Source: CAYLPJ01 sp964385465
GTDB lineage: Bacteria > Planctomycetota > Phycisphaerae > SM23-33
Length of the DNA stretch: 64,000 nt
Assembly (NCBI GenBank): GCA_964385465.1
Contig: CAYLPJ010000001.1
Coordinates: 1-64,000 of the forward strand
Reading direction: 5' to 3'
Below are positions 16,560-26,037 of this stretch, one piece after another; position 1 is the stretch's first letter, and each line of letters begins with the position of its first letter. The position numbers and the translations under genes are program-made. The notes under the pieces were generated by a model. That model was given only the letters and a program-made list of their open reading frames with translations, did no database searches and was not told where the DNA came from.

Positions 16560-17588
16560 CTAGGGCATCCAGAGGTCGGCCCGCAACCGGGGGGAGACTT
16601 CCATGGGCCAGGCGCTCTTGACCGCCCCGTCGGCGCGGAGGTAGTTGACCTTGCCGAGGTGGCGGGCGCTGTTCAGCAGCATGGCCTCGGCCTCGACGGG
16701 CGTATCGACCTCGACGATCAGCTCTTCGTAGTCCACCAGGACGATGTCCTCGGCGCCCAGCGTGTAGCGGTTGGAGTAGGAGCTGATCCCGTAGTTCGTG
16801 TAGCCGGGGTTCCAGTCGTCCAGCTTGAACGTCTGCCCGCGGTGGTTCCGCAGCCGCCCCTCGTTGCCGAAGGCCGGCTCGCCCCGCCAGTGGATGATGT
16901 TGATGTCCGGACAGGTGTTGACGCGATCGGGAAAGCCCGGCCCGCCGGCCTGGCCGTACATGTCCGGCACGCGGTCGAAGACGTGAATCTCCCCGGAGTG
17001 GTACACGCGGCAGAAGCCGTCCGTGTCGTACCAGGAGTAGAAGTCCATCTGCCCCAACTGGCCGTTGCCCTCGTCGTCCTGGAGCATGAAGTCCGTGTAG
17101 GCGCCCTTCTCGTCGCTGTCGGTGCGGGCGAGGTAGAAGCTGCTCAGCCCCTCCAACTGGCTCATCGGGAAGTTGCCGTACGGGCAGACGTACTCGAGCA
17201 GGTCGAACATGTCCTCCAGCGCCTCCCCGCCGGTCTTCCCCCGGGCGCCCTCGTCCATCTCGCCCTCGGGGCAGTGGTAGATGATGGCGTCGTCCACCAC
17301 GTTTCGCGGCACGGCCGGCCAGGACATCGGCTTGGGATACAGCCTGCCCTCGGTGCTGCTGCCCTTCCCCGCCGTGCCATCGATCTGCGCCTGCCCGTAC
17401 GCCGCGGCGAACGCGTCGCCCAGCCGCCGCAGGTTGCCCTTGCAGAGGCTGGAGCGCGTCAGGGCGTGGACGCGGGACATCGTCGGCAGCAGCATGACCA
17501 TCAGCAGCGTCACGATCGCCAGCACGACCATCAGCTCGGTCAGCGTAAATCCGCTGCCCCGCCGCCCGCCGTGCATGTGCATGGTCAT
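16560..17588 (-). CDS. Type IV prepilin-like protein (planctomycete type, DUF1559-like)
   Basis: A 342-residue protein with a prepilin signal: a basic leader MTMHMHGGRRGSG cut before FTLTELMVVLAIVTLLMVML, with Glu5 of the mature form. The body is the globular planctomycete pseudopilin-like domain (CKGNLRRLGDAFAAAYG ... HWRGEPAFGNEGRLRNHRG ... YLRADGAVKSAWPMEV), the last motif resembling the H-x-G-G/‘ADGAV’ end seen in DUF1559 proteins. It is probably processed by a PilD-type peptidase and displayed by a type II secretion-like system. It follows the HEAT-repeat gene by 10 bp, so they form an operon. Confidence 0.8.
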   Translation of the reverse strand: MTMHMHGGRRGSGFTLTELMVVLAIVTLLMVMLLPTMSRVHALTRSSLCKGNLRRLGDAFAAAYGQAQIDGTAGKGSSTEGRLYPKPMSWPAVPRNVVDDAIIYHCPEGEMDEGARGKTGGEALEDMFDLLEYVCPYGNFPMSQLEGLSSFYLARTDSDEKGAYTDFMLQDDEGNGQLGQMDFYSWYDTDGFCRVYHSGEIHVFDRVPDMYGQAGGPGFPDRVNTCPDINIIHWRGEPAFGNEGRLRNHRGQTFKLDDWNPGYTNYGISSYSNRYTLGAEDIVLVDYEELIVEVDTPVEAEAMLLNSARHLGKVNYLRADGAVKSAWPMEVSPRLRADLWMP

Positions 17589-17598
17589 CTTCCCGTCC

Positions 17599-18327
17599 TC
17601 AATCGTAGGTGCGACGCTCGGGGTGATAGTCCTTGCCGACGACATCCTCCGGGCGGTCGACGATCTTGACCCCCGCCGCCGCGTAAGCCCGGCGGACCCG
17701 CCGGTCCCATTTCCATCGCTGGATGAGGTCCTTCCACATCGCCTCGTCGTCCGGATTGCGCAGCGCCCGGACGTTGCCCTTGAACTTCCAGACGAGGAAC
17801 CGCATCGCCTGGAGGCGGACGGCGCGGCTCTCGCCGCTGTCGGCCAGTTCCAGCAGCGTTACGATCGCCCGCGGATCGTCGCACTTGGCCAGCCCGCGGA
17901 TGGCCGCCAGACGCGCCGACTCCGCCGGGTCCTTGGCGATCATCTTCACCAGCACGTCCGCGGCGCGGGCGTCCTTGTACTGGCCCAGCGTGTCGGCGGC
18001 GACGGCACGGACCGACGCGTTGTCGTCCTTCGTCGCCCGCACCACCACCTCCCGGCTGGACGGGCGGGCGTGATGGGCCAGCCCCGCGATGGCCGCCCGC
18101 CGCACCGACACGTTGTCGCTGTCGGCCGCACGCTCCAGCGCCGACGCCGAGCCGCCCGAGCGGCTGGCCGCCAGACGGCTGACCGCGGCGACCCTGTCGC
18201 CCTCGGACGCGTCGGCGACGTCCCCGGGCCCGCCCAGCAGGGCCACGCCCCCCACGATCGCAGCGCAGAGCCCGGCCCCGACCAGCACGGCCACGGGCAT
18301 CCATCGCTTCTTCCGATGAGAAGACAT
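17599..18327 (-). CDS. HEAT-repeat protein with N-terminal membrane anchor
   Basis: A 242-residue protein starting behind GGGAGG. A basic N terminus (MSSHRKKRWMP) and hydrophobic stretch (about 10-32) anchor or export it. Residues 50-190 show four HEAT/PBS-lyase-type repeats, each about 30 residues (for example SDNVSVRRAAIAGLAHH and DPAESARLAAIRGLAKC). Such repeats bind proteins. It is cotranscribed with the prepilin-like gene, which suggests a role in that surface structure; this is inference. Confidence 0.75.
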   Translation of the reverse strand: MSSHRKKRWMPVAVLVGAGLCAAIVGGVALLGGPGDVADASEGDRVAAVSRLAASRSGGSASALERAADSDNVSVRRAAIAGLAHHARPSSREVVVRATKDDNASVRAVAADTLGQYKDARAADVLVKMIAKDPAESARLAAIRGLAKCDDPRAIVTLLELADSGESRAVRLQAMRFLVWKFKGNVRALRNPDDEAMWKDLIQRWKWDRRVRRAYAAAGVKIVDRPEDVVGKDYHPERRTYD

Positions 18328-18516
18328 GTCAACCGCCTCCCCCGCCGCGCGGGGACATTGCGGAACTGCATACAGCCACCACGACGATTCTACCATCGCC
18401 CCCCATGCCCGGTAAACCAAAACTGCCCTCGCTGAAGTCGCCCCATGCCCCGATGCTCGCAGGAAGCGGGCCGGGCAGTGGCGAGTCACAGGGGGGTACT
18501 GGGCGAATCGGGTGAG

Positions 18517-19536
18517 CTATTCCCCGGCTTCGCGGCGGCGTTTGCCGGCCAGGTCGATGGCCAGGCGGATGGCGGCGGCCATGGAGGCGTCGTCGGCCTT
18601 GCCTTTGCCTGCGATGTCAAACGCCGTGCCGTGGTCCGGACTCGTGCGGATGATCGGCAGGCCCAGGGTGAGGTTCACGGCCTCCCGCCAGCCCAGCAGC
18701 TTCACCGGGATCAGCCCCTGGTCGTGGTACATGGCCACGACGCAGTCGTACCGGCCGTCGAGGGCCTTGAGGAAGATCGTATCCCCGGGGAAGGGCCCCT
18801 CGACGCGGATGCCGGCTTCGCCGGCCATCAGGATCGCCGGCTCGATGATCCGCGTTTCCTCGTCGCCGAACGCCCCGCTCTCGCCGGCGTGGGGGTTCAG
18901 CCCCGCCACCGCCAGCCGCGGCTGCTGGATCCCGAACCACTCCCGCAGCGCCCGGTCGGCCAAGTCGATGGGATTGAACACGCAGCCGATCGTGAACATG
19001 TCGCGGATGTGCATCAGCGGCTCGTGAATCGTCGCCAGGACGACCCGGAGCTTCGGGGAGACGAACATCATCGCCACGTGCCGCGAGCCGCTCTTGTGCT
19101 TCAGCAGTTCGGTGTGCCCGGGCCATTTGCGGTACCCGGCCATATGCCACGACCTCTTGGAGATCGGCGCCGTCACCAACGCGTCCACCACCCCGTCCAG
19201 CGCCGCGTCGATCGCGTCCTGGCAGAAGTCCATCGACGCCTTGCCGCCGATCTTGCTGGGGCCGCGCTTCATTCGCGGGGGAAGCGTGATCTCGTCGTAG
19301 TCCAGCACCACCAGGTCGTGGCCGTACTTGCGGATCTCCTCGTGGTGGTCGCGGTAGAACCGCAGGTCCGTCTCCAGCATGTCCGCCGTGTAGGACAACT
19401 GCTCGCTGAGCCCGAAGACCACGAACCTCGCGGCCGCGCGCAGGTCCGGCCGGGCCAGCGCCTTGACGATAATCTCGGCCCCGACGCCGCAGGGGTCTCC
19501 CATGGTGATGGCAATTGTCGGGCGGTACGGTTCCAT
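18517..19536 (-). CDS. pdxA: 4-hydroxythreonine-4-phosphate dehydrogenase
   Basis: A 339-residue PdxA-family enzyme of vitamin B6 synthesis, oxidising 4-phosphohydroxy-threonine with NAD(P)+ and releasing CO2. Landmarks: AITMGDPCGVGAEIIVKAL, LVTAPISKRSW with GHTELL (metal His), LNPHAGESGAFGDEE, DCVVAMYHDQGLIPVKLL, and IRTSPDHGTAFDIAG. All key motifs are intact and the length is normal. Stands alone; the downstream region to 18328 belongs to the HEAT gene. Confidence 0.93.
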   Translation of the reverse strand: MEPYRPTIAITMGDPCGVGAEIIVKALARPDLRAAARFVVFGLSEQLSYTADMLETDLRFYRDHHEEIRKYGHDLVVLDYDEITLPPRMKRGPSKIGGKASMDFCQDAIDAALDGVVDALVTAPISKRSWHMAGYRKWPGHTELLKHKSGSRHVAMMFVSPKLRVVLATIHEPLMHIRDMFTIGCVFNPIDLADRALREWFGIQQPRLAVAGLNPHAGESGAFGDEETRIIEPAILMAGEAGIRVEGPFPGDTIFLKALDGRYDCVVAMYHDQGLIPVKLLGWREAVNLTLGLPIIRTSPDHGTAFDIAGKGKADDASMAAAIRLAIDLAGKRRREAGE

Positions 19537-19700
19537 CGCGTGTCCAAAGACGAACGCGCCCCACGACCCTCCACGGGCCGCGGGGCGGCGTGCTGCGTTT
19601 CATGATAACGGCAACCCGGCTGCGCGCGGGGGGGAAAATGCCCGGCGGCACAGTGGCCGCGACGGCGGGTCCCTCGGCGGCGGGCGAAACCGGCGCGGGC

Positions 19701-21125
19701 TTACGTGCGGTCCTGGTGGAGGACCGCACGAAGGCGGTCGCGGACGTCGGCGTGGGCGGGGTCGTCGACGAGGTTGTTCCGCTCGTAGGGGTCGTTGCGG
19801 TAATCGACCAGCTCGGCGGGCGTGCCATCGGCCCGCTCCGTGTAGCGATACCGGTCGGTCCGCACGGACAGCGCCGGGCGGGCGCCGTCCTTCCTGCCCC
19901 AGGCGGAAATCGCCCGGTCCTGCCAGGCGGCCTGGGCGTCGCGAAGCAGCGGCGTCAGGCTGCGGCCCTGGAGGCCTGTGCCCGGCTTGGGCAGCCCGCA
20001 CAGCTCCACCAGCGTGGGATACATGTCCAGCAACTCCACGACGCGGTCGCACGCGCGGCCGGGGTTGTCCTGGCCGGGGACGGCGAGGATCAGGGGCACG
20101 CGCAGCGAGCGCTCCCACAGCGTGCCCTTGCCGAAGTGTGCCTTCCGCTCACCCAGGCAGTAGCCTTGGTCGCCGAACAGCACGACGATGGTGTTCTTCG
20201 CCAGGCCCAGGCGGTCCAGGGCGTCCAGCACGCGCCCGACCTGAGTGTCCAGGTACGTCACGGCGGCGTAGTAGTGGGCGATCATCTCGCGGTGCTGCGC
20301 TTCGGTCAGTCGTGGCGGCCCGGCCGCGTCGGGGTCGGCCGGCGGGAGGGGGATCTTCTCCGGCGGGTACATGTCGAAGTAGCGTTTGGGCGCGATCCAC
20401 GGCAGGTGAGGCCGGCGGAACCCGAGGCCCAGGAAGAACCGCTTGCCGTCGCGTGCCCGCCGGGCGAGCAGCTCGACCGCCCTCGTGGCGTTGTGCCCGT
20501 CGAAGAGCTCGCCGTCCTCGACGTCCAGGACGGCGTAGGGGCCCTTCTCGCCGCGGACGTTGGGGTAGCGCCCTTCGCGCAGTACGCGGTCGGTCAGGCC
20601 GAGGGTCTTGATCTCGATGCCGGTCCAGATCGCCTTGAACCGCCCCGAGGCGTCCCGGTAGGGCTCCTCGCTGATGTCCCACGAGGCCGCGTCGTCCTTG
20701 CCGATGTGGAAGATCTTGTCCAGCCGCATGGTCAGATAGCCGTTGCGGCGGAAGTGCTGGGGCAGGTAGACGGCGTCGCGGAGAGCGCCGTCGCGGCTCT
20801 TGGGGCCGAACGTGCATACGCCCGTCCGTTCGGGATACCAGCCGCTGAGGAAGCTGAACCGCGACGGCGCGCACGAGGCGTACTGGGCGTAGCAGCGGGA
20901 GAAGCGGATGCCCCGCGCGGCGAGACGGTCGATGTTCGGCGTCCGCACCGTCTCGTTGCCGTAGCAGCCAAGCGAACAGTTCAGGTCATCGGACGAGATG
21001 AACAGCACGTTCCACGCCGGCCGGCGGTCCTTCTCTCCCGCCCGCAGGTGCGCCGTCGCCGCGCCCGCCGCCAGGGCGGCAAGGAATCGCCGCCGCGTCA
21101 TGACCGAAACCTCTGTCCGTGCCAT
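19701..21125 (-). CDS. Sulfatase, iduronate-2-sulfatase-like, with Tat-type signal
   Basis: A 474-residue sulfatase starting behind AAGGAG. The leader MTRRRFLAALAAGAATAHLRA (Met at residue 9) is Tat-like. The catalytic core has SSDDLNCSLGCYGNE (metal Asp pair), FGly signature CAPSR (C85-R89), LGFRRPHLPWIAP and FGDQGYCLGERKAHFGKGT, features of the iduronate-2-sulfatase (S1_7-like) group. It likely acts outside the cytoplasm on a sulfated glycan; the specific substrate cannot be read. No operon partner is apparent. Confidence 0.9.
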   Translation of the reverse strand: MARTEVSVMTRRRFLAALAAGAATAHLRAGEKDRRPAWNVLFISSDDLNCSLGCYGNETVRTPNIDRLAARGIRFSRCYAQYASCAPSRFSFLSGWYPERTGVCTFGPKSRDGALRDAVYLPQHFRRNGYLTMRLDKIFHIGKDDAASWDISEEPYRDASGRFKAIWTGIEIKTLGLTDRVLREGRYPNVRGEKGPYAVLDVEDGELFDGHNATRAVELLARRARDGKRFFLGLGFRRPHLPWIAPKRYFDMYPPEKIPLPPADPDAAGPPRLTEAQHREMIAHYYAAVTYLDTQVGRVLDALDRLGLAKNTIVVLFGDQGYCLGERKAHFGKGTLWERSLRVPLILAVPGQDNPGRACDRVVELLDMYPTLVELCGLPKPGTGLQGRSLTPLLRDAQAAWQDRAISAWGRKDGARPALSVRTDRYRYTERADGTPAELVDYRNDPYERNNLVDDPAHADVRDRLRAVLHQDRT

Positions 21126-21214
21126 CGTTCGCTCCTTCGGCAGGGGACGGGTAGCCGAGCCCATGGTATCCCCCGCCGGGCGGTTCGGGAAGCCGGCCGG
21201 CGGGAGAATCTCCC

Positions 21215-21243
21215 TTGGCCTGGCGGGCGGAACACGCTACAGT
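21215..21243 (+). promoter_or_regulatory. Sigma-70 type promoter before the M14 amidase gene
   Basis: TTGGCC (21215-21220), a 17-bp spacer and TACAGT (21238-21243). Transcription would start near 21250, giving a leader of about 58 nt to the ATG at 21308. It could drive the plus-strand run to 27345. Confidence 0.55.
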
Positions 21244-21307
21244 CTCGGGGAACTCACGACGCGCCGGGGCGGCCTGGGAACCGCGGCCCGAGACGTCCGG
21301 AGGAACC

Positions 21308-22156
21308 ATGACCTTCCACAGCAAGCTCCTCGTGCTGGCCGTCGCGGCAGGCGCCGCGCTGGCCGGCTGTGACCAGCCGAACACCGCCCGCATCAACGTG
21401 CCCATGCCCGAGCCGTGCTACGGTCGAGTCACCCCGGAACCGGTAGCCGCCGCGCCCACGCCGACGCCCCCGCCGCGTCGGGGACCGGTCCGCCGGCCCG
21501 AGCCCGAGCCGGCCCCCACCGGCCGGAGCGTCCAGGGCCGGACCATCACCTGCCACGTCTTCGGCGCCGGCGACGAGACCGTGCTGTTCATCGGCGGCAT
21601 CCACGGGAACGAGGCGGCCAGCGCCACGCTGTGCAAGCGGCTCTGCCTGCACCTCCGCGCTCGCCCCGAGGCGGCGGCGGGTCGGCGGATCGTGGTTGTC
21701 CCCGCCGCCAACCCCGACGGCCTGGCCGCCAACACGCGGGCCAACTCCCGCGGCGTGGACCTCAACCGCAACTTCGACAGCCGCAACCGCAAGGCCATCC
21801 GTCGCTTCGGTCTCAACCCACTGTCGGAGCCGGAAAGCCGCTTTCTCCAGGCGGTGATCGATCGCTACGAGCCCTGCCGCATCGTCAGCGTCCACCAGCC
21901 GCTGGCGTGCGTGGACTACGACGGCCCCGCCCGCGACCTCGCCGCCGCCATCGCAACCGCCAGCGGCCTGCCCGTCCGCAAGCTCGGCGCCCGGCCGGGG
22001 TCGCTCGGCTCGGCCGCGGGAGTGGACCGCAAGATCCCCATCGTCACCCTCGAGCTGCCGCCCGGCAACGCCGGCGGGGAGGGGCCGCTGTGGCGAACCT
22101 ACGGCGACGCCCTGCTGGCGGCCATCACGCACGGAGACGGCAGCTTCGCCAAGTAG
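21308..22156 (+). CDS. M14-family carboxypeptidase/amidase-like lipoprotein
   Basis: A 282-residue protein starting behind GGAGGAA. The lipobox is LAGC (C21), followed by a Pro-rich linker (about 45-72). The M14 domain carries the zinc motif HGNE within GGIHGNE (H99, E102), substrate Arg in DLNRNF (R154), the third zinc ligand in SVHQ (H196), and catalytic Glu in VTLELPP (E249). MpaA-like members cleave gamma-D-Glu-diaminopimelate bonds of murein peptides; here it would act at the cell envelope. First gene of a likely four-gene plus-strand unit. Confidence 0.85.
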   Translation: MTFHSKLLVLAVAAGAALAGCDQPNTARINVPMPEPCYGRVTPEPVAAAPTPTPPPRRGPVRRPEPEPAPTGRSVQGRTITCHVFGAGDETVLFIGGIHGNEAASATLCKRLCLHLRARPEAAAGRRIVVVPAANPDGLAANTRANSRGVDLNRNFDSRNRKAIRRFGLNPLSEPESRFLQAVIDRYEPCRIVSVHQPLACVDYDGPARDLAAAIATASGLPVRKLGARPGSLGSAAGVDRKIPIVTLELPPGNAGGEGPLWRTYGDALLAAITHGDGSFAK

Positions 22157-22205
22157 CCGTCCTCCGGAACCGGACCCGCCAGCGAACCGGCTGAAGGAGC
22201 AGACC

Positions 22206-25067
22206 ATGGCGTCGGACCGCTGTATGGCCTGGGTGGGCTGTGCGCTTCTTGCCGCCGCGGCCCCCGTCGCCGGCGACCTGCCCCCCGCCGGTGACCTCTA
22301 CGAGATCACTTCCGACGGGACGGTCTTCATCGACGCCGAGTCGGCGCTGGTCCGCACCTTCGGCCGGCCGTTGGAACGGCTGGGGCAGGAGGCGATCAGC
22401 GACACGATCCGCCGCCTGGCCGAGAGCCTCCCCGCCGGCGGAGCCCTCGACCTGCCGCGGTCGGTTCCCTGCGGCGAGTTGGACTTCCGCCGCGTCGCCG
22501 ATGGCGTGCAGATCACCCGCGGCCACGGCGGGCGAGTGATCCTCGGGCCGGGCCAGCGGGGGATCCAGCTCGTGCTGGCGGCGCTGGATCAGCTCATCGC
22601 CGCCTCGCCGGCCAACGACGAGCCCCCCTCCCGCCGCGTGGCGATGTTCGACGACGAGATCGCCCCGGCGAGCGATCTGGTCGCCCTCTTCTGCAAGGGC
22701 AAGATCGACATCCGCAGCGACGTCCGCAACTGCGCGTGGATCGCCGGGGCCAACGCGTTCGGCCGACGGACGGTCACCGCCGAGGCCCGCGTGGACGACT
22801 GCCTGTTCCTGTGCTTCGGCATCAACTGGCCCTTCCAGGACTACAACGCCCATTGGGACCCCGCCAACGCCGGCCAGGACTGGCTGAAGAACGCCCAGCT
22901 CTGGTTCGACTGCAAGGGCGGGGGGACGGGAACGCGGCTGTACCTGATGGTGGAGACGAACTACGGCAACCCGGGGCCGGGCGTGGTGCTGATCGACTGC
23001 GAGGGGATGTCGCTGTACAACGGCACGACCGAGCGGGCGTCGAGCCGGGGCCCGGGCACCTACTGGCTGAAGGACTGTCGCGGCGTGCAGATCGGCCTGC
23101 GTGGCATCAACGCCTTCTGCCCGCCGGGGCCCAAGGGCCCCGAACCGGCCCACGACATCACCATCGAGGGCGGGGACGGGAACGTCCTTCACGCGATGCG
23201 CCTCTGGGGCCACGCCTCGGGCGCGACGGCGGTGAACTCCGACCCGAACCTGCAGGTGTGGATGGCGGCCTTCGAATTCGAGACGGAGGGCTTCGACCGC
23301 CCCGGCGTGCTGCGGTACTGCTTCACGCCGAAGCACCAGGCCCCGCCGCCGGAGACGGTCGCCGAGGTCCGTCCCGAGGCACGACGGCGGGCCGAAACCA
23401 TCCTCCGCGAGTGGCGAAAGCAGCAGCGCACGCCCAGGCGGATCGCCGAGGTCGCGCGGCAGATCCTCGCCGGCCGGACGCTCCAGGCACCCTACAACGC
23501 GACACACGAGCAGACGTTCGTCTACGCCGGCGTGGACCTGACCGAGGGCCCGGAGGACCTGCCCGGCGGGCGGACGCTGCCCGCGCCGCCTTCGGTCCCG
23601 CCGACGGACGCCCCGCGCCTTCGCCGGCCGTTGGCATTCACGCAGGCGGCCGGGTTCGGCAAGGCCCTGCTGGACGCCGGCGCCGACCCGACGGGCAGGC
23701 GCCGCAGCGACGACGCCTTCGCCCGGGTGCTGTTCGACATGCCCGCCGCCGGCGTGGCGGGGATCCTGGAGGACATGCGCCGCGCCGGCGACGCCTACGA
23801 GGCCGCCCGCGCCCGCGACGACAAGCCCGCCGCCGCCGAAGCCGTGCGAAAGGCCAGGGCCTTCGGCGAGAAGCTCTGGCCCGTGAACCCCGAGGCCAAG
23901 GGCAAGAGGGACCGCCGCCCGCTGCGCCCGCCGCTGGAGATCCCGGCGGGCAGGTTCCGGCTGACGATGCCCCTGCTGATCTGGAACACCCGGCAGGTCA
24001 TGGGCGCCGGGCCGGAGCGGACCGTCCTGGAGGCCGACGGCAACTTCCCCGCCATTCGCCTGGCCACGTTCGGGACGTTCGGCAACTTCGCCGTCGAGGG
24101 CGGGCGCGTCGGCATCGCCGTCACCGGGCCGGACCACAACTCCCGCCTGCCGGCCCCGCTGAAGAGCTACGTCCGCGGGTCGGACTTCTACAACATCACC
24201 TTCCGCGGGCAGTCCTTCGCGGGGGTGCACCTCGGCAACGAGGACGTCGACGTCATGGGCGGCGCGGAGTTCGACCAGAACCGCTTCGTGGACTTGAGCT
24301 TCCTCAACACCGGCAAGTACGGCATCTACGACAACGGGCATATGATCGACAAATGGCTGTGCCTGCACAACCGCTTCGAGGGTCAGTCCGTCGCGGGCAT
24401 CGCCCTGAAGTTCACCTGCGTCATCAAGGGCGGCGTCTACGGCTGCACCTTCCGCAACATCGACGGGCCCGGCATCGACATCATGGGCGGGGCGCCCCAG
24501 TACGCCTTCCGTCCCGGCATCGTCACGGTGGATCAGTGCGAGTTCATCGAGTGCGGCCGCGCCGACGCCCCGGCGGTGGACCTCGGCTATGCGGAACTGG
24601 CCATGCTCACCCACAGCCGGATCACCACGCGGGGCAAGGCGGTGCAGACCGGGCTGATCGGCTCGCCGCAGATCGTCGAGGACATGGCCGTGGATGTCCG
24701 CACGGCCGGCGGGGGCCCGGCGGTGACGCTCCGTGCCGTCCGCAACGCCGCGACCGCCCGGGCCAACGGCCATTGCCTTCGCGACGTGACGGCCAACGGG
24801 CCGGTCGCGTTCGTCAACGACGCCAACGAGCACAACGAGCTGTTCGAGCCGACGCGCATCCGCCGGGGAATCGGCGAGGGCAAGGACATCGACTGGGACA
24901 CCAACACGGCCGTGACCACCTGGCCGCCGCCGAACGGTTGGGTCCACCCGTTCGTGCTGTACAACTGCCGTTTCGGGGCGAAGCGATACGCCTACTCGCT
25001 GCTGAACGTGGACACGGCGGCGGGCAAGGTCCTGGAGGAAGTGGACCTGGCCCCGCTGGCGAAGTGA
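22206..25067 (+). CDS. Large exported right-handed beta-helix protein (pectate-lyase-like)
   Basis: A 953-residue protein starting behind GAAGGAG, with a short signal peptide ending AAAAPVAG. Two regions show the rungs of a parallel beta-helix: about 70-350 (ARVDDCLFLCFGINW, DCKGGGTGTRLYLMVETNYGN) and about 570-900 (RGSDFYNITFRGQSFAGVHL, FVDLSFLNTGKYGIYDNGH, IKGGVYGCTFRNIDGPGIDI). Between them is a helical linker (about 390-550). Such folds are typical of polysaccharide lyases and glycosidases, but no catalytic residues can be assigned. Likely secreted and acting on polysaccharide, in keeping with its neighbours. Confidence 0.7.
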   Translation: MASDRCMAWVGCALLAAAAPVAGDLPPAGDLYEITSDGTVFIDAESALVRTFGRPLERLGQEAISDTIRRLAESLPAGGALDLPRSVPCGELDFRRVADGVQITRGHGGRVILGPGQRGIQLVLAALDQLIAASPANDEPPSRRVAMFDDEIAPASDLVALFCKGKIDIRSDVRNCAWIAGANAFGRRTVTAEARVDDCLFLCFGINWPFQDYNAHWDPANAGQDWLKNAQLWFDCKGGGTGTRLYLMVETNYGNPGPGVVLIDCEGMSLYNGTTERASSRGPGTYWLKDCRGVQIGLRGINAFCPPGPKGPEPAHDITIEGGDGNVLHAMRLWGHASGATAVNSDPNLQVWMAAFEFETEGFDRPGVLRYCFTPKHQAPPPETVAEVRPEARRRAETILREWRKQQRTPRRIAEVARQILAGRTLQAPYNATHEQTFVYAGVDLTEGPEDLPGGRTLPAPPSVPPTDAPRLRRPLAFTQAAGFGKALLDAGADPTGRRRSDDAFARVLFDMPAAGVAGILEDMRRAGDAYEAARARDDKPAAAEAVRKARAFGEKLWPVNPEAKGKRDRRPLRPPLEIPAGRFRLTMPLLIWNTRQVMGAGPERTVLEADGNFPAIRLATFGTFGNFAVEGGRVGIAVTGPDHNSRLPAPLKSYVRGSDFYNITFRGQSFAGVHLGNEDVDVMGGAEFDQNRFVDLSFLNTGKYGIYDNGHMIDKWLCLHNRFEGQSVAGIALKFTCVIKGGVYGCTFRNIDGPGIDIMGGAPQYAFRPGIVTVDQCEFIECGRADAPAVDLGYAELAMLTHSRITTRGKAVQTGLIGSPQIVEDMAVDVRTAGGGPAVTLRAVRNAATARANGHCLRDVTANGPVAFVNDANEHNELFEPTRIRRGIGEGKDIDWDTNTAVTTWPPPNGWVHPFVLYNCRFGAKRYAYSLLNVDTAAGKVLEEVDLAPLAK

Positions 25068-25134
25068 CGCCCCCTCGCCGGGGCCGGCGGCGATCCGGTA
25101 CAATGCCCTCTCCGCGTGACGCGGGAAGGAGCGC

Positions 25135-26007
25135 ATGCCCATGACCCAGCCGCAGACCGTCGCCGACGCCGACGCCCCCCGCCCGGAAGACATGCCGACC
25201 GTCCGCCTGGGCGAGCACGCGATCTCCCGGTTGATCTGCGGGGCCAACTGCTTCAGCGCCGGCTCGCACCTGTCGGTGTTCGTCAACGCCGAGATGCGGG
25301 CGTGGTACACGCCGCAGCGCATCCTGGCCACGCTGCGCCGGTGCGAGGAGGTGGGGATCAACTGCTGGCAGTCCTCGCCGGGGCACCACCTCGATCTGTA
25401 CAAGCGGCACATCGCCGAGGGCGGGGCCATGCGCTACGTCTCGCTGGCCTGCGACGACCCGCGGCAGATCGCCGACCTCGTCGACGGCGGCTGCATCGCC
25501 ATCGCTCATCACGGCGAGGAGACCGACAAGGCCTTCAAGGCCGGGCGGCTGGAGAGCATCCGCGACTACCTCAAGCGAATCCGCGACGCCGGCGTGCAGG
25601 TCGGCGTCTCCACGCACATGCCCGACGTCATCGACGCGATCGAATCCGCCGGGTGGGATGTCGACTTCTACATGACGTGCGTGTACGAGCGGCACCGCAC
25701 GGCCGAGGAACTCCGCGCCCTGCTCGGCCATGTGCCGATCCCCGTCGGGGAGGTGTACGTCCAGGAGGACCCGCCGCGGATGTTCCGGGCCATTCGGCAG
25801 ACGGCCCGGCCATGCCTGGCGTTTAAGATCCTCGCCGCCGGGCGGCTCAGCGAACGCCCCGAGTGGGTCGAGGACGCCTTCCGCCGCACCTTCGAGGCCA
25901 TCAAACCCACCGACGCCGTGATCGTCGGCATCTACGACCGCTACAGCGACCAGCCGGCCGAGAACGCCGCCCTCACCCGCCGCTTCGGCCGGGTGACCAC
26001 GGCCTGA
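25135..26007 (+). CDS. TIM-barrel protein, aldo/keto-reductase-like
   Basis: A 290-residue cytoplasmic protein starting behind GGAAGGAG. It begins VRLGEHAISRLICGANCFSAGSH, resembling the aldo/keto reductase N-terminal strand, and continues with repeated beta/alpha units (INCWQSSPGHH, VQVGVSTHMPDVIDAIESAG, DVDFYMTCVYERH, CLAFKILAAGR, DAVIVGIYDRY). The classical AKR catalytic Tyr/Lys pair is not obvious, so it may be a non-redox TIM barrel. It sits between two secreted polysaccharide-related genes and probably shares their transcript. Confidence 0.5.
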   Translation: MPMTQPQTVADADAPRPEDMPTVRLGEHAISRLICGANCFSAGSHLSVFVNAEMRAWYTPQRILATLRRCEEVGINCWQSSPGHHLDLYKRHIAEGGAMRYVSLACDDPRQIADLVDGGCIAIAHHGEETDKAFKAGRLESIRDYLKRIRDAGVQVGVSTHMPDVIDAIESAGWDVDFYMTCVYERHRTAEELRALLGHVPIPVGEVYVQEDPPRMFRAIRQTARPCLAFKILAAGRLSERPEWVEDAFRRTFEAIKPTDAVIVGIYDRYSDQPAENAALTRRFGRVTTA

Positions 26008-26037
26008 CGCCGGCGACCGCGCCAAGGAGGCCCGCCC

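Noticed and set aside
22125..25430. 1101-residue minus-strand frame opposite the beta-helix gene
   Set aside because: Shadow ORF caused by high GC; repetitive Val/Gly/Arg/His composition and no domain.
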